Assembly: GCA_900467745.1 (NCBI GenBank)
Contig: UBQW01000021.1
Span: forward strand, 30,424-94,423
DNA length: 64,000 bases
Origin: Hyphomicrobiales bacterium
Lineage (GTDB): Bacteria; Pseudomonadota; Alphaproteobacteria; Rhizobiales; Rhizobiaceae
Direction: 5' to 3'
In this document: one piece after another, positions 1 through 9,859 of the stretch
How positions within the stretch are numbered: the stretch's first letter is position 1
Layout of the letters: the number at the start of each line of letters is the position of its first letter
Notes under the pieces: model-generated
Told to the model about the DNA's origin: nothing
Database searches by the model: none
The model's input: the letters and a program-made list of their open reading frames with translations, nothing else
Program-made: the position numbers and the translations under genes

Positions 1-655
1 CGGCGCTCGTGCCGCGCCAAACGGTTCGGCCCTTCTCAACGATGTAATGACGATCCGCCAGCTTCTTTAAAACGGCGATATTCTTGTCAATCAGTAGGAT
101 CGACTGGCCCGTTTCGCGCAATTGCGTGATGCAGCGCCAGATTTCGGCACGGATGACGGGCGCAAGCCCTTCCGTCGCCTCATCAAGGATCAAAAGGTGC
201 GGATTCGTCATCAATGCGCGTCCAATGGCCAACATTTGCTGTTCGCCACCTGAAAGCGTGCCCGCTGTCTGGTTCGCGCGCTCCCGCATGCGCGGAAAGA
301 GCGCATATATCTTGTCGAGATCCCACGGCGCCTGTCGCTTGCACCGGTTCGACGCGGTTGCGACCAGATTTTCCCGCACGGTCAAAGTCGGGAAAATTTG
401 CCGTCCTTCCGGCACGAGACCGACGCCAAGACGTGCCACTTTCTCAGGGCTGGAGCTGGTCGTGTCACGGCCCGCGATCTGGACCCGCCCTGCCTTGGGG
501 GCGATTAGACCCATCAATGTGCGAATAGTGGTGGTCTTGCCCATGCCGTTGCGGCCCATGAGAGTGACAAGTTCGCCCTCGTTTACTTCAAGCGAAATGT
601 CGAACAATACCTGTGAATGACCGTAAGCGGCCTGCAGTCCTTCGATCTTTAGCAC
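1..655 (-). CDS. livF: Branched-chain amino acid-type ABC transporter ATP-binding protein LivF (partial, C-terminus off window)
   Basis: ATPase subunit that powers a LivFGHMK-type importer at the inner membrane. Reading the minus strand from a GTG at 655 gives 218 codons. Walker A (GRNGMGKTT) is at about residues 34-42, the ABC signature (LSGGEQQ) near residue 136, and Walker B (LLILDEATEGLAP) follows. The last ~15-20 residues lie beyond base 1. The GTG overlaps the stop of livG (649-651), which suggests translational coupling. The second ATPase, two permeases and the binding protein follow upstream in the usual order, so the family call is firm. The transported substrate cannot be read from the ATPase. 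Confidence 0.93.
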   Translation of the reverse strand, partial: MLKIEGLQAAYGHSQVLFDISLEVNEGELVTLMGRNGMGKTTTIRTLMGLIAPKAGRVQIAGRDTTSSSPEKVARLGVGLVPEGRQIFPTLTVRENLVATASNRCKRQAPWDLDKIYALFPRMRERANQTAGTLSGGEQQMLAIGRALMTNPHLLILDEATEGLAPVIRAEIWRCITQLRETGQSILLIDKNIAVLKKLADRHYIVEKGRTVWRGTSA

Positions 656-1404
656 AGCTCCTCCTCTCCACCGAGATAAGCTTCCCGTACGGTTTCGCTC
701 GCCCGTATGTCTTCGACCGTGCCCGTGAGGATGACGCGGCCATAAACCAGAACCGATATGCGGTCGGCCAGCGCGAACACTGCCTCCATGTCATGCTCGA
801 CAAGCACCATCGAGACCGTTCCGCGCAACCGCTGAAGAAGCTCGATCATATCTTGACTTTCGACATGGCCCAGACCGGCCATTGGCTCGTCGAGAAGCAG
901 TAGCGTTGGCCTTCCAGCTAGCGCCATCAGCAACTCCAATTGCTTGCGCCCACCACTCGACAGATCGCCCGCGAGTTGTTCTGGGTGACGTGCCAGACGG
1001 CTCCCGGAAAGGATTTCGTCAGCCTCGCGCCAGACAGACCCGCGGCCTTTCACGCTGTCAAGAACCCTGAAATTGCGCCCATCCCGCGCCTGCACCGCCA
1101 TCGCGATGTTCTGGCGCACACTCATATCATTCAGAAGCGTCGAGATTTGGAATGTCCGTCCCAGGCCGCGCCCGACACGTGTCGCGGGCGGCATGTTGGT
1201 AACATCCTCGCCCATCAGGCTGATCGTACCAGAGGTAGGCGTCAGCTCACCGCAAAGCTGGTTGACGAGTGTTGACTTTCCAGCCCCATTCGGCCCGATC
1301 AGGGCATGGATATGCCCCTGCGTGACGTCGAGCGTGACATGATCCGTCGCAACCAGCCCGGCAAAGCGCTTGACCAAATCGCGAACCTGCAAGATCGCGG
1401 TCAT
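649..1404 (-). CDS. livG: Branched-chain amino acid-type ABC transporter ATP-binding protein LivG
   Basis: Second ATPase of the Liv-type importer, 251 aa, the usual LivG length. Walker A (GPNGAGKST) is at residues 37-45, the signature is a variant LSSGGRKQ, and Walker B reads LLLLDEPMAGLG. The ATG overlaps the livM stop by four bases (1401-1404), and its own stop overlaps the livF GTG, so livM, livG and livF are translated as a coupled unit. LivG is known to pair with LivF on the cytoplasmic face of LivH/LivM. Confidence 0.93.
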   Translation of the reverse strand: MTAILQVRDLVKRFAGLVATDHVTLDVTQGHIHALIGPNGAGKSTLVNQLCGELTPTSGTISLMGEDVTNMPPATRVGRGLGRTFQISTLLNDMSVRQNIAMAVQARDGRNFRVLDSVKGRGSVWREADEILSGSRLARHPEQLAGDLSSGGRKQLELLMALAGRPTLLLLDEPMAGLGHVESQDMIELLQRLRGTVSMVLVEHDMEAVFALADRISVLVYGRVILTGTVEDIRASETVREAYLGGEEELC

Positions 1405-2402
1405 ACGGTGACCTCCATCTTGCCGTTATTGTGGAAGTGGCGGCGAAATGCCCTCCAGCTCCCGACAATCCCACCTTTCGTCCCCAAAACAAGAACAAGC
1501 AGAATGATGCCCATGGCGAGCTGCCAGTGCTCGGTCCAGGAGGACAGATAGTTCTGCAGGATCAGGAACGCGGCGGCCCCCCAGATAGGGCCGAAGAACG
1601 TGCCGACCCCGCCCATGATGACCATCACCATCAATTCACCCGATTTCGTCCAATGCAGCGTGTCCGGGCTCGCGAACCGCATGAAAATGGTGAGAAGCGC
1701 TCCCGCGAGACCGGCGCCCATCCCCGAAAGCACAAAGCCGTAGAGCTTGTAGCGATAAGTCGCGATCCCCATCGCCGTCATGCGTCGCTCGCTCTGGCGA
1801 ATGCCGGACAGCACGGCGCCATACGACGAATGCACAACCCGCCACAAGAAGCCGAAATACAGGATCATTGAAACGAGGATGACATAATACATCGTCGTCT
1901 TGTCCCGCAGGCTCAAGGAGAAGAGATCGTTCGCCCGGCGGACAATGATCCCGTCTTCGCCACCATATGTTTTCAGCGAAACGAAAAGGAAGAAGAGCAT
2001 CTGGGCGAACGCGAGTGTAATCATGATAAACTGCACACCCGACGTGCGCAGCGCCAGTGCTCCAATCACCAGCGCGGCGAGACCCGCTACCAGCATTGCC
2101 GCCGGAACCGTGATCAGGAATTGATCGGAACCTTTGATGAAACCGAAAAGAAGCGAACCTTCCGCATGGTGGAAATAGAGAATGCCCACGACGTACGAGC
2201 CGATCCCGAAGAAGGCGGCATGACCAAACGACACCATCCCGCCATAGCCAAGGATGAGATTGAGGCTTGCCGCGGCGATGGCATAGATCATGATGCGAGC
2301 GACAAGGCTTGACGCAGCCGTCTGCCCTAACGCCTCGGCCCCGAATGGAAACAGTGCAAGCACTACGCAGCCGAGAAGTACAAATAGTAGGCGATATGAC
2401 AT
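1401..2402 (-). CDS. livM: Branched-chain amino acid-type ABC transporter permease LivM
   Basis: 333-aa polytopic membrane protein with about eight to ten hydrophobic segments. The LivM-type segment LNLILGYGGMVSFGHAAFFG lies near residue 50. It forms the inner-membrane channel together with LivH. The start at 2402 has a GGGAG ribosome binding site nine bases upstream, lying in the end of livH. It overlaps livG by four bases. Confidence 0.93.
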   Translation of the reverse strand: MSYRLLFVLLGCVVLALFPFGAEALGQTAASSLVARIMIYAIAAASLNLILGYGGMVSFGHAAFFGIGSYVVGILYFHHAEGSLLFGFIKGSDQFLITVPAAMLVAGLAALVIGALALRTSGVQFIMITLAFAQMLFFLFVSLKTYGGEDGIIVRRANDLFSLSLRDKTTMYYVILVSMILYFGFLWRVVHSSYGAVLSGIRQSERRMTAMGIATYRYKLYGFVLSGMGAGLAGALLTIFMRFASPDTLHWTKSGELMVMVIMGGVGTFFGPIWGAAAFLILQNYLSSWTEHWQLAMGIILLVLVLGTKGGIVGSWRAFRRHFHNNGKMEVTV

Positions 2403-2405
2403 GTT

Positions 2406-3320
2406 TCAGGCTCCCACCGGAAAGAGGCCTCTCGGGCGGAGCAGAAGGACGATTGCCATCAGCAAATAAATACCCATGGAAGACATCCCCCCGCCCAGGG
2501 CATCAGCTTGCGCCCCGGCCGCGAAGTGGCGCAGGATAGAAGGCAGAAAGGCCCGCAGGCAGGTGTCGATGATGCCGAGCGAGATACCCGCGACGAAGGC
2601 TCCCTTGATGGAGCCAACGCCGCCGATGACGACGACCACGAAGGTAGCAAGTAGGATCTGCTCGCCCATCCCGACCTGAACTGCCAGGATGGGAGCGGTC
2701 ATGAACCCAGCGAGCCCCGCGAAGGCGGCGCCAAGTGCGAACACCAGTGTGTAGAGAAGGCGGATATCGACGCCAAGCGCGCGGACCATATCACGATTGG
2801 ACGATCCCGCACGGACCAGCATGCCGATCCGGGTGCGGTTGATGAGCAGGTAAAGCCCAACTGCCACCATGAGGCCAGCCACGATGATTAGCAGGCGAAA
2901 CGGCGGATAGCTCAGGCCCGGAAGCAGCTCGATAGGCTGCGAAAGCGCCGCGGGCAGCTGCGTGAAAATCGGCTGCCGCCCAAAGAGCATCACGGTCAGT
3001 TCGTTGAAAATGAGAATGAGCGAGAAAGTCGCCAGCACTTGGTCGAGATGGTCACGCTGATAAAGCACTCTCATGATGCCAAGTTCGATCACGATCCCAG
3101 CAATCGTTGCCGCCAGAATTGCTGATGGAATGCCCAGCCAGAAATTTCCCGTCCGCACGGCCACGGAAGTGCCGATGAAAGCACCAATCATATAGAACGA
3201 GCCGTGAGCGAGGTTGATGACGCCCATGATCCCAAAGATCAGCGTCAACCCTGCCGCAAGAAGGAACAACATGACGCCATAGAGAAGCCCATTCAATAAT
3301 TGCTCGAAGATAAGTGTCAT
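2406..3320 (-). CDS. livH: Branched-chain amino acid-type ABC transporter permease LivH
   Basis: Permease of the Liv family, about 304 aa, beginning MTLIFEQLLNGLLYGVM, followed by the LivH-typical stretch AAGLTLIFGIMGVINLAHG. I place the start at 3320 because an AAGG sequence lies about 11 bases upstream. An in-frame ATG at 3338 would add MKVVFP but has no visible ribosome binding site. It lies three bases from livM and 69 bases from the binding protein, so it is in one operon. Confidence 0.9.
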   Translation of the reverse strand: MTLIFEQLLNGLLYGVMLFLLAAGLTLIFGIMGVINLAHGSFYMIGAFIGTSVAVRTGNFWLGIPSAILAATIAGIVIELGIMRVLYQRDHLDQVLATFSLILIFNELTVMLFGRQPIFTQLPAALSQPIELLPGLSYPPFRLLIIVAGLMVAVGLYLLINRTRIGMLVRAGSSNRDMVRALGVDIRLLYTLVFALGAAFAGLAGFMTAPILAVQVGMGEQILLATFVVVVIGGVGSIKGAFVAGISLGIIDTCLRAFLPSILRHFAAGAQADALGGGMSSMGIYLLMAIVLLLRPRGLFPVGA

Positions 3321-3389
3321 TGGAAAAACGACCTTCATGATAAATGAAAAAGCGTGGCGCGAATTCGCGCGCGTGCCGGAAGGCGACTA

Positions 3390-4553
3390 TCAGAGCTTGC
3401 ACTCGGAAGCGTAGGAATCACCGTAGTCCTCGATCAGCTTCTTTTTGATCCTGGTGGTCGGATTGCCGTCTTCGCCCTTTACGACATCGAGCAGATACCA
3501 GTCCTGTAACGGATGTTGGTTTGGACCGAAGGCAAAATTACCACGCACGGACTGGAAGTCGGCCTTTCGCAACGCTTCACGCACGGCACCCACGTCGTCA
3601 ACACCACCCGTCTTCTTCAATGCGGAAGCAATAAGGCGAGCCACGTCGTAGCCTTGCGTACCATAATAGGTCAGGGGCCGGTCAGGATAAGTGGCTTTCC
3701 ACTTTGCCACGAGTTCCTTACTCGCGGCATTGTCCATATCAGGACTCCAATGGCTGGTGGCCAAGATTCCAATTGAAGCTTCGCCCAGCGACTTGAGGAT
3801 CACCGCATCGCTGGATGGTTCCGAAAGAACCATCGGAATCTCGCCGAGAAGACCTGCCTGCTGATACTGGCGCATGAACGCGATACCCATGCCGCCGGGA
3901 TGAAACTGAAAGACCACATCGGGGTTCGCGGCGCGAATTTGCGCCATTTCCGCCGAGTAATCAGTCTGATCCAGCTGGGTGTAGATTTCACCGACAACGT
4001 CGCCCTTGAAGCGGCGCTTGAAGCCCGCCAACGCATCCTTGCCCGCCTGGTAGTTCGGGGCGAGAATGAAGGCACGTTTAAAACCTTCCTGTTGCGCGGC
4101 AATGCCCGATGCCTCGTGGAGCGAGTCATTCTGCCAGGAAACCACAAAATAATTCGCATTGCAGGCCTTGCCCGCCATGTTTGATGGCGCGGCGTTGGCG
4201 CTGATATAGATACTGTCATTATCGATGATATCCGGCACGGTTGCGCCGGCCACATTCGAGAAGATGATGCCGGTGAAAAGTTTGACGCCGTCTTCCGACA
4301 TGAACCGCTCGGCGATCTGACGCCCGTTTCCAGGCTTGGCCGCGTCATCTTCGACTTGTAGTACAACCGGCACGCCACCAAGTTTGCCGCCTTCCGCGTC
4401 GACGGCAACCTTCATGCCATCGCGCACATCCTGGCCAAGATAGCCGCCCGGGCCGGACAACGTCGTTATCACACCGATCTTTACCTGTTCGGCCGCACAG
4501 GCTCCCGAAGCCAGCGCCGCCAACGCGGCTATCATCAAGAGTTTCTTTTTCAC
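3390..4553 (-). CDS. livK: Periplasmic substrate-binding protein of the Liv-type ABC transporter
   Basis: 387-aa type I periplasmic binding protein. It has a cleavable signal peptide (MKKKLLMIAALAALASGACA, cleavage near residue 20-21) and a mature start AEQVKIGVITTLSGPGGYLG typical of the Leu/Ile/Val family. It is first of the transport genes in this operon and downstream of the dioxygenase and aldolase. The substrate is unknown. The adjacent 3-hydroxyanthranilate dioxygenase suggests an aromatic amino acid derivative rather than leucine, which is an inference from neighbours. Confidence 0.9.
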   Translation of the reverse strand: MKKKLLMIAALAALASGACAAEQVKIGVITTLSGPGGYLGQDVRDGMKVAVDAEGGKLGGVPVVLQVEDDAAKPGNGRQIAERFMSEDGVKLFTGIIFSNVAGATVPDIIDNDSIYISANAAPSNMAGKACNANYFVVSWQNDSLHEASGIAAQQEGFKRAFILAPNYQAGKDALAGFKRRFKGDVVGEIYTQLDQTDYSAEMAQIRAANPDVVFQFHPGGMGIAFMRQYQQAGLLGEIPMVLSEPSSDAVILKSLGEASIGILATSHWSPDMDNAASKELVAKWKATYPDRPLTYYGTQGYDVARLIASALKKTGGVDDVGAVREALRKADFQSVRGNFAFGPNQHPLQDWYLLDVVKGEDGNPTTRIKKKLIEDYGDSYASECKL

Positions 4554-4621
4554 TTCAATTCCCCGTTATCTCTTCATGCTCGAGTGTGGGCGCCCGGCGG
4601 CTTGCCGGACGCGCGCCAACA

Positions 4622-5194
<573 letters not shown>

Positions 5195-6151
5195 TCAGGA
5201 AAGTTTTAGACCGCAAGCATCAAATGCCTGCCTGATTGCCCGTTTCTCGGGGTCGGTCAACTCAAGCATTGGCGCACGAACGGGCCCACCGACCTGACCG
5301 AGCAGCTCTTGCCAGTATTTTTGGTGCGAGGTGGGCTTTTCAGGCGGTCGTGTTGACTTGAACGCTTGACGAACTGGCTCCAGGCTTTGCCAGACAGCGC
5401 GTGCCTCAACAGCTTTGCCAGCGAGGGCCAGATCCGTATACTCGCGCATGCGACGATCAAACTTGGTTTGCAGAGTGTAGGGTGGCGAGGAGCAGAGATA
5501 TAGCTGCCAGCCCAACTCGAGAATGTTGTCCAGCCACTCGTCCTCCGATGCCGTTGAAACCAGGATGCGGTCGCCCGCCAATTCGGTAAGCTTGCGATAA
5601 AGGTCGCGTGGAACCGAATATTTGATCGCTACGACCGTTTCGATATCGGCCAGACGATTGCAGAGTTCAGGGCTCATCAGATAGCCGCTATCGGGATGGG
5701 ACCACAGCGCCAGTCCGATGTCCACCTTTGAAGCAATCGTTTGATAATAGCGCGTCAGTGTTTCGTCCTGCGCGCGAAGGAAGTGGAGAACGGGCGCATG
5801 GACGACGATATAGTCGGCGCCGCAGGCCTGCGCATACTTGGCCAGATCGATCACAACATCCAGGTTCTGATCCGAGCAAGACATGATGGTCTGAGCCTTG
5901 TCACCCACCGCCGAGACGGCTAGGTCGAACATGCGCTTTCGTTCGTCAACCGACATCGCGAAGAACTCGCCCTGCTTGCCCGCGACGAAAAGTCCATCTA
6001 TGCCGAGATCGTTGATCCAGTGGTCGACATTTTCGCGAAAGCCGCCCTCGTCGATCGATCCATCCTTGTTGAATGGCGTGTTTGCCGCGGCCCAGATTCC
6101 GCGCATCGTGGCGCGCGAGTGGGCTTTGGCGTTCTGTCGGTCATACTTCAT
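5195..6151 (-). CDS. Dihydrodipicolinate synthase (DapA/NAL) family aldolase or hydratase
   Basis: 318-aa class I aldolase-fold TIM barrel of the DHDPS family. The family signature region reads GIDGLFVAGKQGEF near residue 40, and the Schiff-base lysine is in VVAIKYS. The start at 6151 (MKYDRQ) has a GAGG site seven bases upstream. An ATG at 6202 would add 17 residues without support. The length exceeds DapA by about 25 residues because of a C-terminal extension. Its place next to a ring-cleavage dioxygenase suggests a pyruvate-releasing or hydrating step in the same degradation route, not lysine synthesis (inference). Confidence 0.85.
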   Translation of the reverse strand: MKYDRQNAKAHSRATMRGIWAAANTPFNKDGSIDEGGFRENVDHWINDLGIDGLFVAGKQGEFFAMSVDERKRMFDLAVSAVGDKAQTIMSCSDQNLDVVIDLAKYAQACGADYIVVHAPVLHFLRAQDETLTRYYQTIASKVDIGLALWSHPDSGYLMSPELCNRLADIETVVAIKYSVPRDLYRKLTELAGDRILVSTASEDEWLDNILELGWQLYLCSSPPYTLQTKFDRRMREYTDLALAGKAVEARAVWQSLEPVRQAFKSTRPPEKPTSHQKYWQELLGQVGGPVRAPMLELTDPEKRAIRQAFDACGLKLS

Positions 6152-6279
6152 CGGAAACCTCGCTTCGGGGTCGGGCCAAATCAAAACCCGTGTCGTTCGC
6201 ATCGAGCACGACTTTCTTTCATTCGAGAAGTAACGTAAGTGGCATATATTTATAATAAAAAACTCATAGGTGACAGCTA

Positions 6280-7215
6280 ATGCGCCCTACTCTCCGGCAG
6301 ATCGAATGCTTCCAGGCCGTTGTCGAACTGGGGAATTTTTCCCGCGCGGCCGAACGCGTCAGGACGACCCAAGCCAACCTTTCGCACACAATCCGCGATT
6401 TGGAGACAGTGCTGGAGGCTCGGCTTTTCGACCGGACGACCCGCCGTGTTAGCCTGACGGATGCCGGACGTGCCTTCGCCGAAGGAGCGCTCGCCGGCTT
6501 GGCTGAAATTGATCGCGCCGCCGAAATCGTACGTGATCTTGGGGAATTGCGGCGCGGTCAAGTCAGTATCGCGGCCCCGCCGTTGCTGTGCACGACAGTG
6601 CTTCCGCATCTGATCCGCCGCGTGGCCGATGACCACCCCAATCTGATTATCAAGATCGTGGATGTGGGTCCTGAAGTCGTCATAGAACATGTCCGCAACG
6701 GGCGTTGCGATCTTGGTGTTGGCACCTTTACGGGTGAAGATCCCGACGTCGAAAGCCAAACCGCATTGCGCGATCAACTGATGATTTTTGTGTCGCCCCA
6801 TCATGATTTCGCGGCACACCAGCATGTAGACTGGTCGGAACTCGACAATCAACCAATCATCACGCTGACCCAGAAAAGTGGTATTCGGCTTTTAACCGAA
6901 ATGGGCTTCGAACACGCGAACCTGGCACTGCGACCCCACTTGGAGGTCAATCAAATTCACACGGTCCTATCGCTGGTCGAGGTCAACGCCGGTATCGCTG
7001 TCTTGCCTGCCTACGCCTTTACTGCGTTACGCGGCCGTGGCATCGTCGCCCGCCCTCTGACAAATCCCGCGGTTATACGTGAAGTTCGCCTCATTGCTCC
7101 CCGTGATCGGGAACAATCCGCTGCCACTATCGAGGTGCGCTCGATCCTAAGGAACCTGCTTCGTCAGATGATTCCCGAGCTCCCTGGACCTGATCAAAAA
7201 GATAGGAATATTTGA
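6280..7215 (+). CDS. LysR-family transcriptional regulator
   Basis: 311-aa LysR-type regulator. The N-terminal winged helix-turn-helix is at residues 1-60 (MRPTLRQIECFQAVVELGNF, then FSRAAERVRTTQANLSHTIRDLE). A periplasmic-binding-protein-like effector domain follows. It is divergent from the aldolase/dioxygenase/liv operon with about 130 bases between the starts, the standard arrangement for a LysR activator of the facing operon. The AT-rich 6240-6275 stretch is the likely shared control region. The effector is unknown; a pathway intermediate is most likely. Confidence 0.92.
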   Translation: MRPTLRQIECFQAVVELGNFSRAAERVRTTQANLSHTIRDLETVLEARLFDRTTRRVSLTDAGRAFAEGALAGLAEIDRAAEIVRDLGELRRGQVSIAAPPLLCTTVLPHLIRRVADDHPNLIIKIVDVGPEVVIEHVRNGRCDLGVGTFTGEDPDVESQTALRDQLMIFVSPHHDFAAHQHVDWSELDNQPIITLTQKSGIRLLTEMGFEHANLALRPHLEVNQIHTVLSLVEVNAGIAVLPAYAFTALRGRGIVARPLTNPAVIREVRLIAPRDREQSAATIEVRSILRNLLRQMIPELPGPDQKDRNI

Positions 7216-7638
7216 CGGAACGGATCCGTGCTTGCACAGCGGCCTCGCTGAACTACCTGCAACAGCGCGGCGGGACATATGTTGTTGGGTGGCGCAGGCT
7301 GGCGCCTGCCGCCGCGCCGCAAATGGCCTACCGGCAACGTCAGTTTTGGCAGCCACTGCACTGCAGCCAACCGTCTCCATGGAGTGAACGGAGAGCCAAC
7401 ACCGCCTGTCCAAGACGTGAGCGAAGGACGATTCAATCGTGGGCTGGCGCATCACAAACGAGGGCAGTCTCGCGCGGGCGGCTTTGGAAAGTATCGTAGC
7501 GGCTGACATTAGCCGGAACTAGCAAACAGGTCCGTCCGGCAATCTGCTTGTTGTCTGTCTCGATGAGATTCGCACGGGGCGGCGTCAACCCATGCTCGAG
7601 GGACGAGAACAAATCATCCGCGCCACGATAAAACGGCA

Positions 7639-7880
7639 TTATCTGACAGAAAACCGACTGCGGGTCGCATCCGGAACGCTGTAGGTATTGCCGCCGACGC
7701 TGACCATACCTTCGCGCGATACGCGGCGCTCCAGCTTTAGAACGGACTTGAACGGTGCCGGGGGTAGCGGCCGCAGATACAGCCGCTCCTCGGCGAAGGT
7801 CTCGTTGACGACACGTGGGTCGTCGCGTGCTTCCTTGGATTGACGACGCTGTCGAGCCAGTGCCGGAGCTGAGCGTTCAT
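7639..7880 (-). pseudogene. IS21-family transposase (IstA) C-terminal remnant, frameshifted
   Basis: Reading the minus strand down to a TAA at 7639 gives an IstA-like C-terminus: AEERLYLRPLPPAPFKSVLK followed by REGMVSVGGNTYSVPDATR, the region conserved at the end of IS21-type transposases. The upstream part (QLRHWLDSVVN) is in another frame, so at least one single-base shift lies near 7815-7840. No 5' half, IstB partner or terminal repeats were found. It is a fossil of an insertion sequence. Confidence 0.7.
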
Positions 7881-7998
7881 GTCATGGAGATTGCGGGAAC
7901 GACCGAGCTTGGAAGAAGTCTTCGCGGATATACCGACATGTGCCGCGCGACGATCAACGTGGAATTCCGTATTGACTCACCCAAGAATGTTCCCAAAG

Positions 7999-8264
7999 GA
8001 TAATGCCGTTGCCCCTCCAACCTGGTGGAGGCCATCCGCCGACCGGCCATGAACCGCCGCAATGCGCTCTTTGCCGGGCACGATGAAGGGGGCCGAAATT
8101 GGGCCCGCTTTGCCAGCCTGATCGGCACGTGCAAAATGAACTGCGTCGAGCCACACGCCTACCTGTGCGACCTCTTCACCCGTCTCGCAAACGGTCACCT
8201 CGCCAAGGACATCGATGCCCTGATGCCATGGGCATACGCCGCCCGCATCAAAGCCTCACAATGA
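7999..8264 (+). pseudogene. IS66-family transposase C-terminal remnant
   Basis: The plus-strand frame ending at 8264 reads NRRNALFAGHDEGGRNWARF, then IGTCKMNCVEPHAYLCDLFT and DIDALMPWAYA. This is the conserved C-terminal end of IS66-type TnpC (VEN-IRP-RKN-LFAG, then LPW). The preceding residues NLVEAIRRPAM also match. Everything upstream of about 8000 is unrelated or scrambled, so only about 85 residues remain. With the IS21 fragment it marks a recombination scar between the two catabolic modules. Confidence 0.72.
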
Positions 8265-8626
8265 GCTCGTCAGATACCATCCGGTGAGCTCACATCTGGC
8301 CCTTAGGCAGCCTTACTCCGGTAGCTGAAACTTTAAAATCAATGGGGCGTAGACGGCGCATACTCTCAAGGGAAAACAACAGCCGCAATCTCATGGTTAA
8401 CTGCCAAACGACATCTTTCTTGGGGAGTGAGAGCATTGAGTTGTCGAGCCATCGTCGGATCAACCGACACGGCATTGGAAGCGTACAGCAGCCCTGCTGC
8501 CAAGGTAGCTAGGGGACGGAGCATGGTGCCTCTCGAGTCATTCAATGAGGACGGCGCCCATCACGCCGTCTGGAGATGCTGCGCTACCACCTCCGTCCCA
8601 TCGGAAGCGCGGCAGTGCTTGGACCA
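8265..8626. other. Non-coding or unassigned stretch after the IS remnants
   Basis: About 360 bases between the IS66 fragment and the TerC-like gene. Only short open frames without recognisable domains are seen. No hairpin terminator with a T-run was noticed. Confidence 0.4.
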
Positions 8627-9550
8627 TCAGGGCGCGCGGGGGCTGGAAAGATAGGGCATCACCTCGACCGAGCCGCGATAGATCATGTCGAGCGAAACGT
8701 AGAAAATGATCGCCAGGCCGATGTAGGCTATCCAGCGATGCTTGTTCAGCAGTCTGGCAATGAAGTTCGCGGCGATGCCCATCAGGGCGATCGAGAGTAT
8801 CAGCCCGACGACGAGTACACCGGGGTGTTCGCGCGCGGCGCCCGCAACTGCAAGCACGTTGTCCAACGACATGGAGACGTCGGCAATGATGATCTGCATT
8901 GCGGCCTGAAAGAATGTCTTTCGCGGTGTGTCACTCAGCGCGGCAGCCTCTTCGCCGTCGTGGCCTGCTCGCAGTTCGCGCCACATCTTCCAGCAAACCC
9001 ACAGGAGCAACAGTCCGCCCGCAAGCAGCAGACCGGCGATGGCAAGCAGATAGACGGCCACGCTGGCGAAGAGGATTCGCAGGACGGTAGCGGCAAGTAT
9101 TCCGACCAGGATAGCCTTTCGCCTCTGAGACGCTTCCAAACCAGCGGCGGCAAGGCCAATGACGACGGCATTGTCGCCAGCGAGTACGAGGTCAATAGCA
9201 ATGACCTGCAGCAGCGTGGTAAAGCCCGCAGCCGTAAATATTTCCATCATGGGCAAACTCCAGTTTAAGAGATCAAAAGCTGGCGCTCCGCGCCTATTCC
9301 GACTTGAAGGGATCTGCTCGAAGACAGCGGGAGAGAACGAGGTGCCGAGCATTGCGCCGATCGTCGCTGTCATCGGCGGACGCGCGAACTTGGGCATTGC
9401 AAGAGGCAGGCGAAGCAACGCCCCTGCCCCGCAGAAAATCATGGCACCAAGAAGCCAGGCGAGTGGCATATGGAAATGCCACATCACCCAGCCGCCAAGG
9501 CTGCCGACCGATATCGTCAGCAGAAACTTGGCGAATGCAGACAGGTTCAT
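8627..9550 (-). CDS. Chimeric membrane protein: truncated AbrB-family N-terminus fused to TerC-family protein
   Basis: Continuous 307-aa frame from ATG 9550. Residues 1-85 (MNLSAFAKFLLTISVGSLGG, then PLAWLLGAMIFCGAGALLRLP) look like one end of an AbrB/AbrB-duplication membrane protein and stop short of its usual length. From Met101 (ATG at 9250, with GGAG eight bases upstream) the rest is a complete TerC/YjbE-like protein, with DLVLAGDNAVVIGLAAAGL and SMSLDNVLAVAGAA carrying the paired acidic residues of the family. TerC proteins are inner-membrane proteins linked to metal ion handling. The natural TerC start is probably 9250. The fusion likely arose by deletion. The ATG at 9550 overlaps the ABM gene stop (TGATG). 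Confidence 0.75.
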   Translation of the reverse strand: MNLSAFAKFLLTISVGSLGGWVMWHFHMPLAWLLGAMIFCGAGALLRLPLAMPKFARPPMTATIGAMLGTSFSPAVFEQIPSSRNRRGAPAFDLLNWSLPMMEIFTAAGFTTLLQVIAIDLVLAGDNAVVIGLAAAGLEASQRRKAILVGILAATVLRILFASVAVYLLAIAGLLLAGGLLLLWVCWKMWRELRAGHDGEEAAALSDTPRKTFFQAAMQIIIADVSMSLDNVLAVAGAAREHPGVLVVGLILSIALMGIAANFIARLLNKHRWIAYIGLAIIFYVSLDMIYRGSVEVMPYLSSPRAP

Positions 9551-9855
9551 CACTTGACCGGGTAGCTTGCCGCGATTGTGGTGTGGGTCACCACGGGCGG
9601 GTTTGCGAAGAAAGGCCCAACCAAGCGGCGCCATTCCTGGAAGTCGTCGGAATTCCTGAAATCTACGGTGTGATGCTCGACCGTCTCCCACTGCACAACC
9701 AGACGGTAGACGGATAGGTCTTCAACGACCCGCTGCAGATTGAGGCCGTGGCATCCCTTCGCGCGCAGGAAAAGTGGGGCGGCTTGCGCCACCCCATTCT
9801 CGAAGTTAGCTTCCTCGCCGGGCTTTACCGTGATCTCGGCAACTTCATAGATCAT
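9550..9855 (-). CDS. Antibiotic biosynthesis monooxygenase (ABM) domain protein
   Basis: 101-aa single-domain dimeric alpha-beta barrel protein: MIYEVAEITVKPGEEANFEN at the start, then LRVVEDLSVYRLVVQWET-like core strands and HTVDFRNSDDFQEW. The length is typical of the ABM fold, whose members include heme-degrading and quinol-oxidising monooxygenases and many unknowns. It lies four bases from the cupin gene and overlaps the AbrB/TerC chimera, so it is co-expressed with them. The specific reaction is not predictable. Confidence 0.82.
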   Translation of the reverse strand: MIYEVAEITVKPGEEANFENGVAQAAPLFLRAKGCHGLNLQRVVEDLSVYRLVVQWETVEHHTVDFRNSDDFQEWRRLVGPFFANPPVVTHTTIAASYPVK

Positions 9856-9859
9856 CGGT

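Noticed and set aside
84..620. Plus-strand frame at the window start
   Set aside because: It is the antisense of livF, which shows full ABC motifs.
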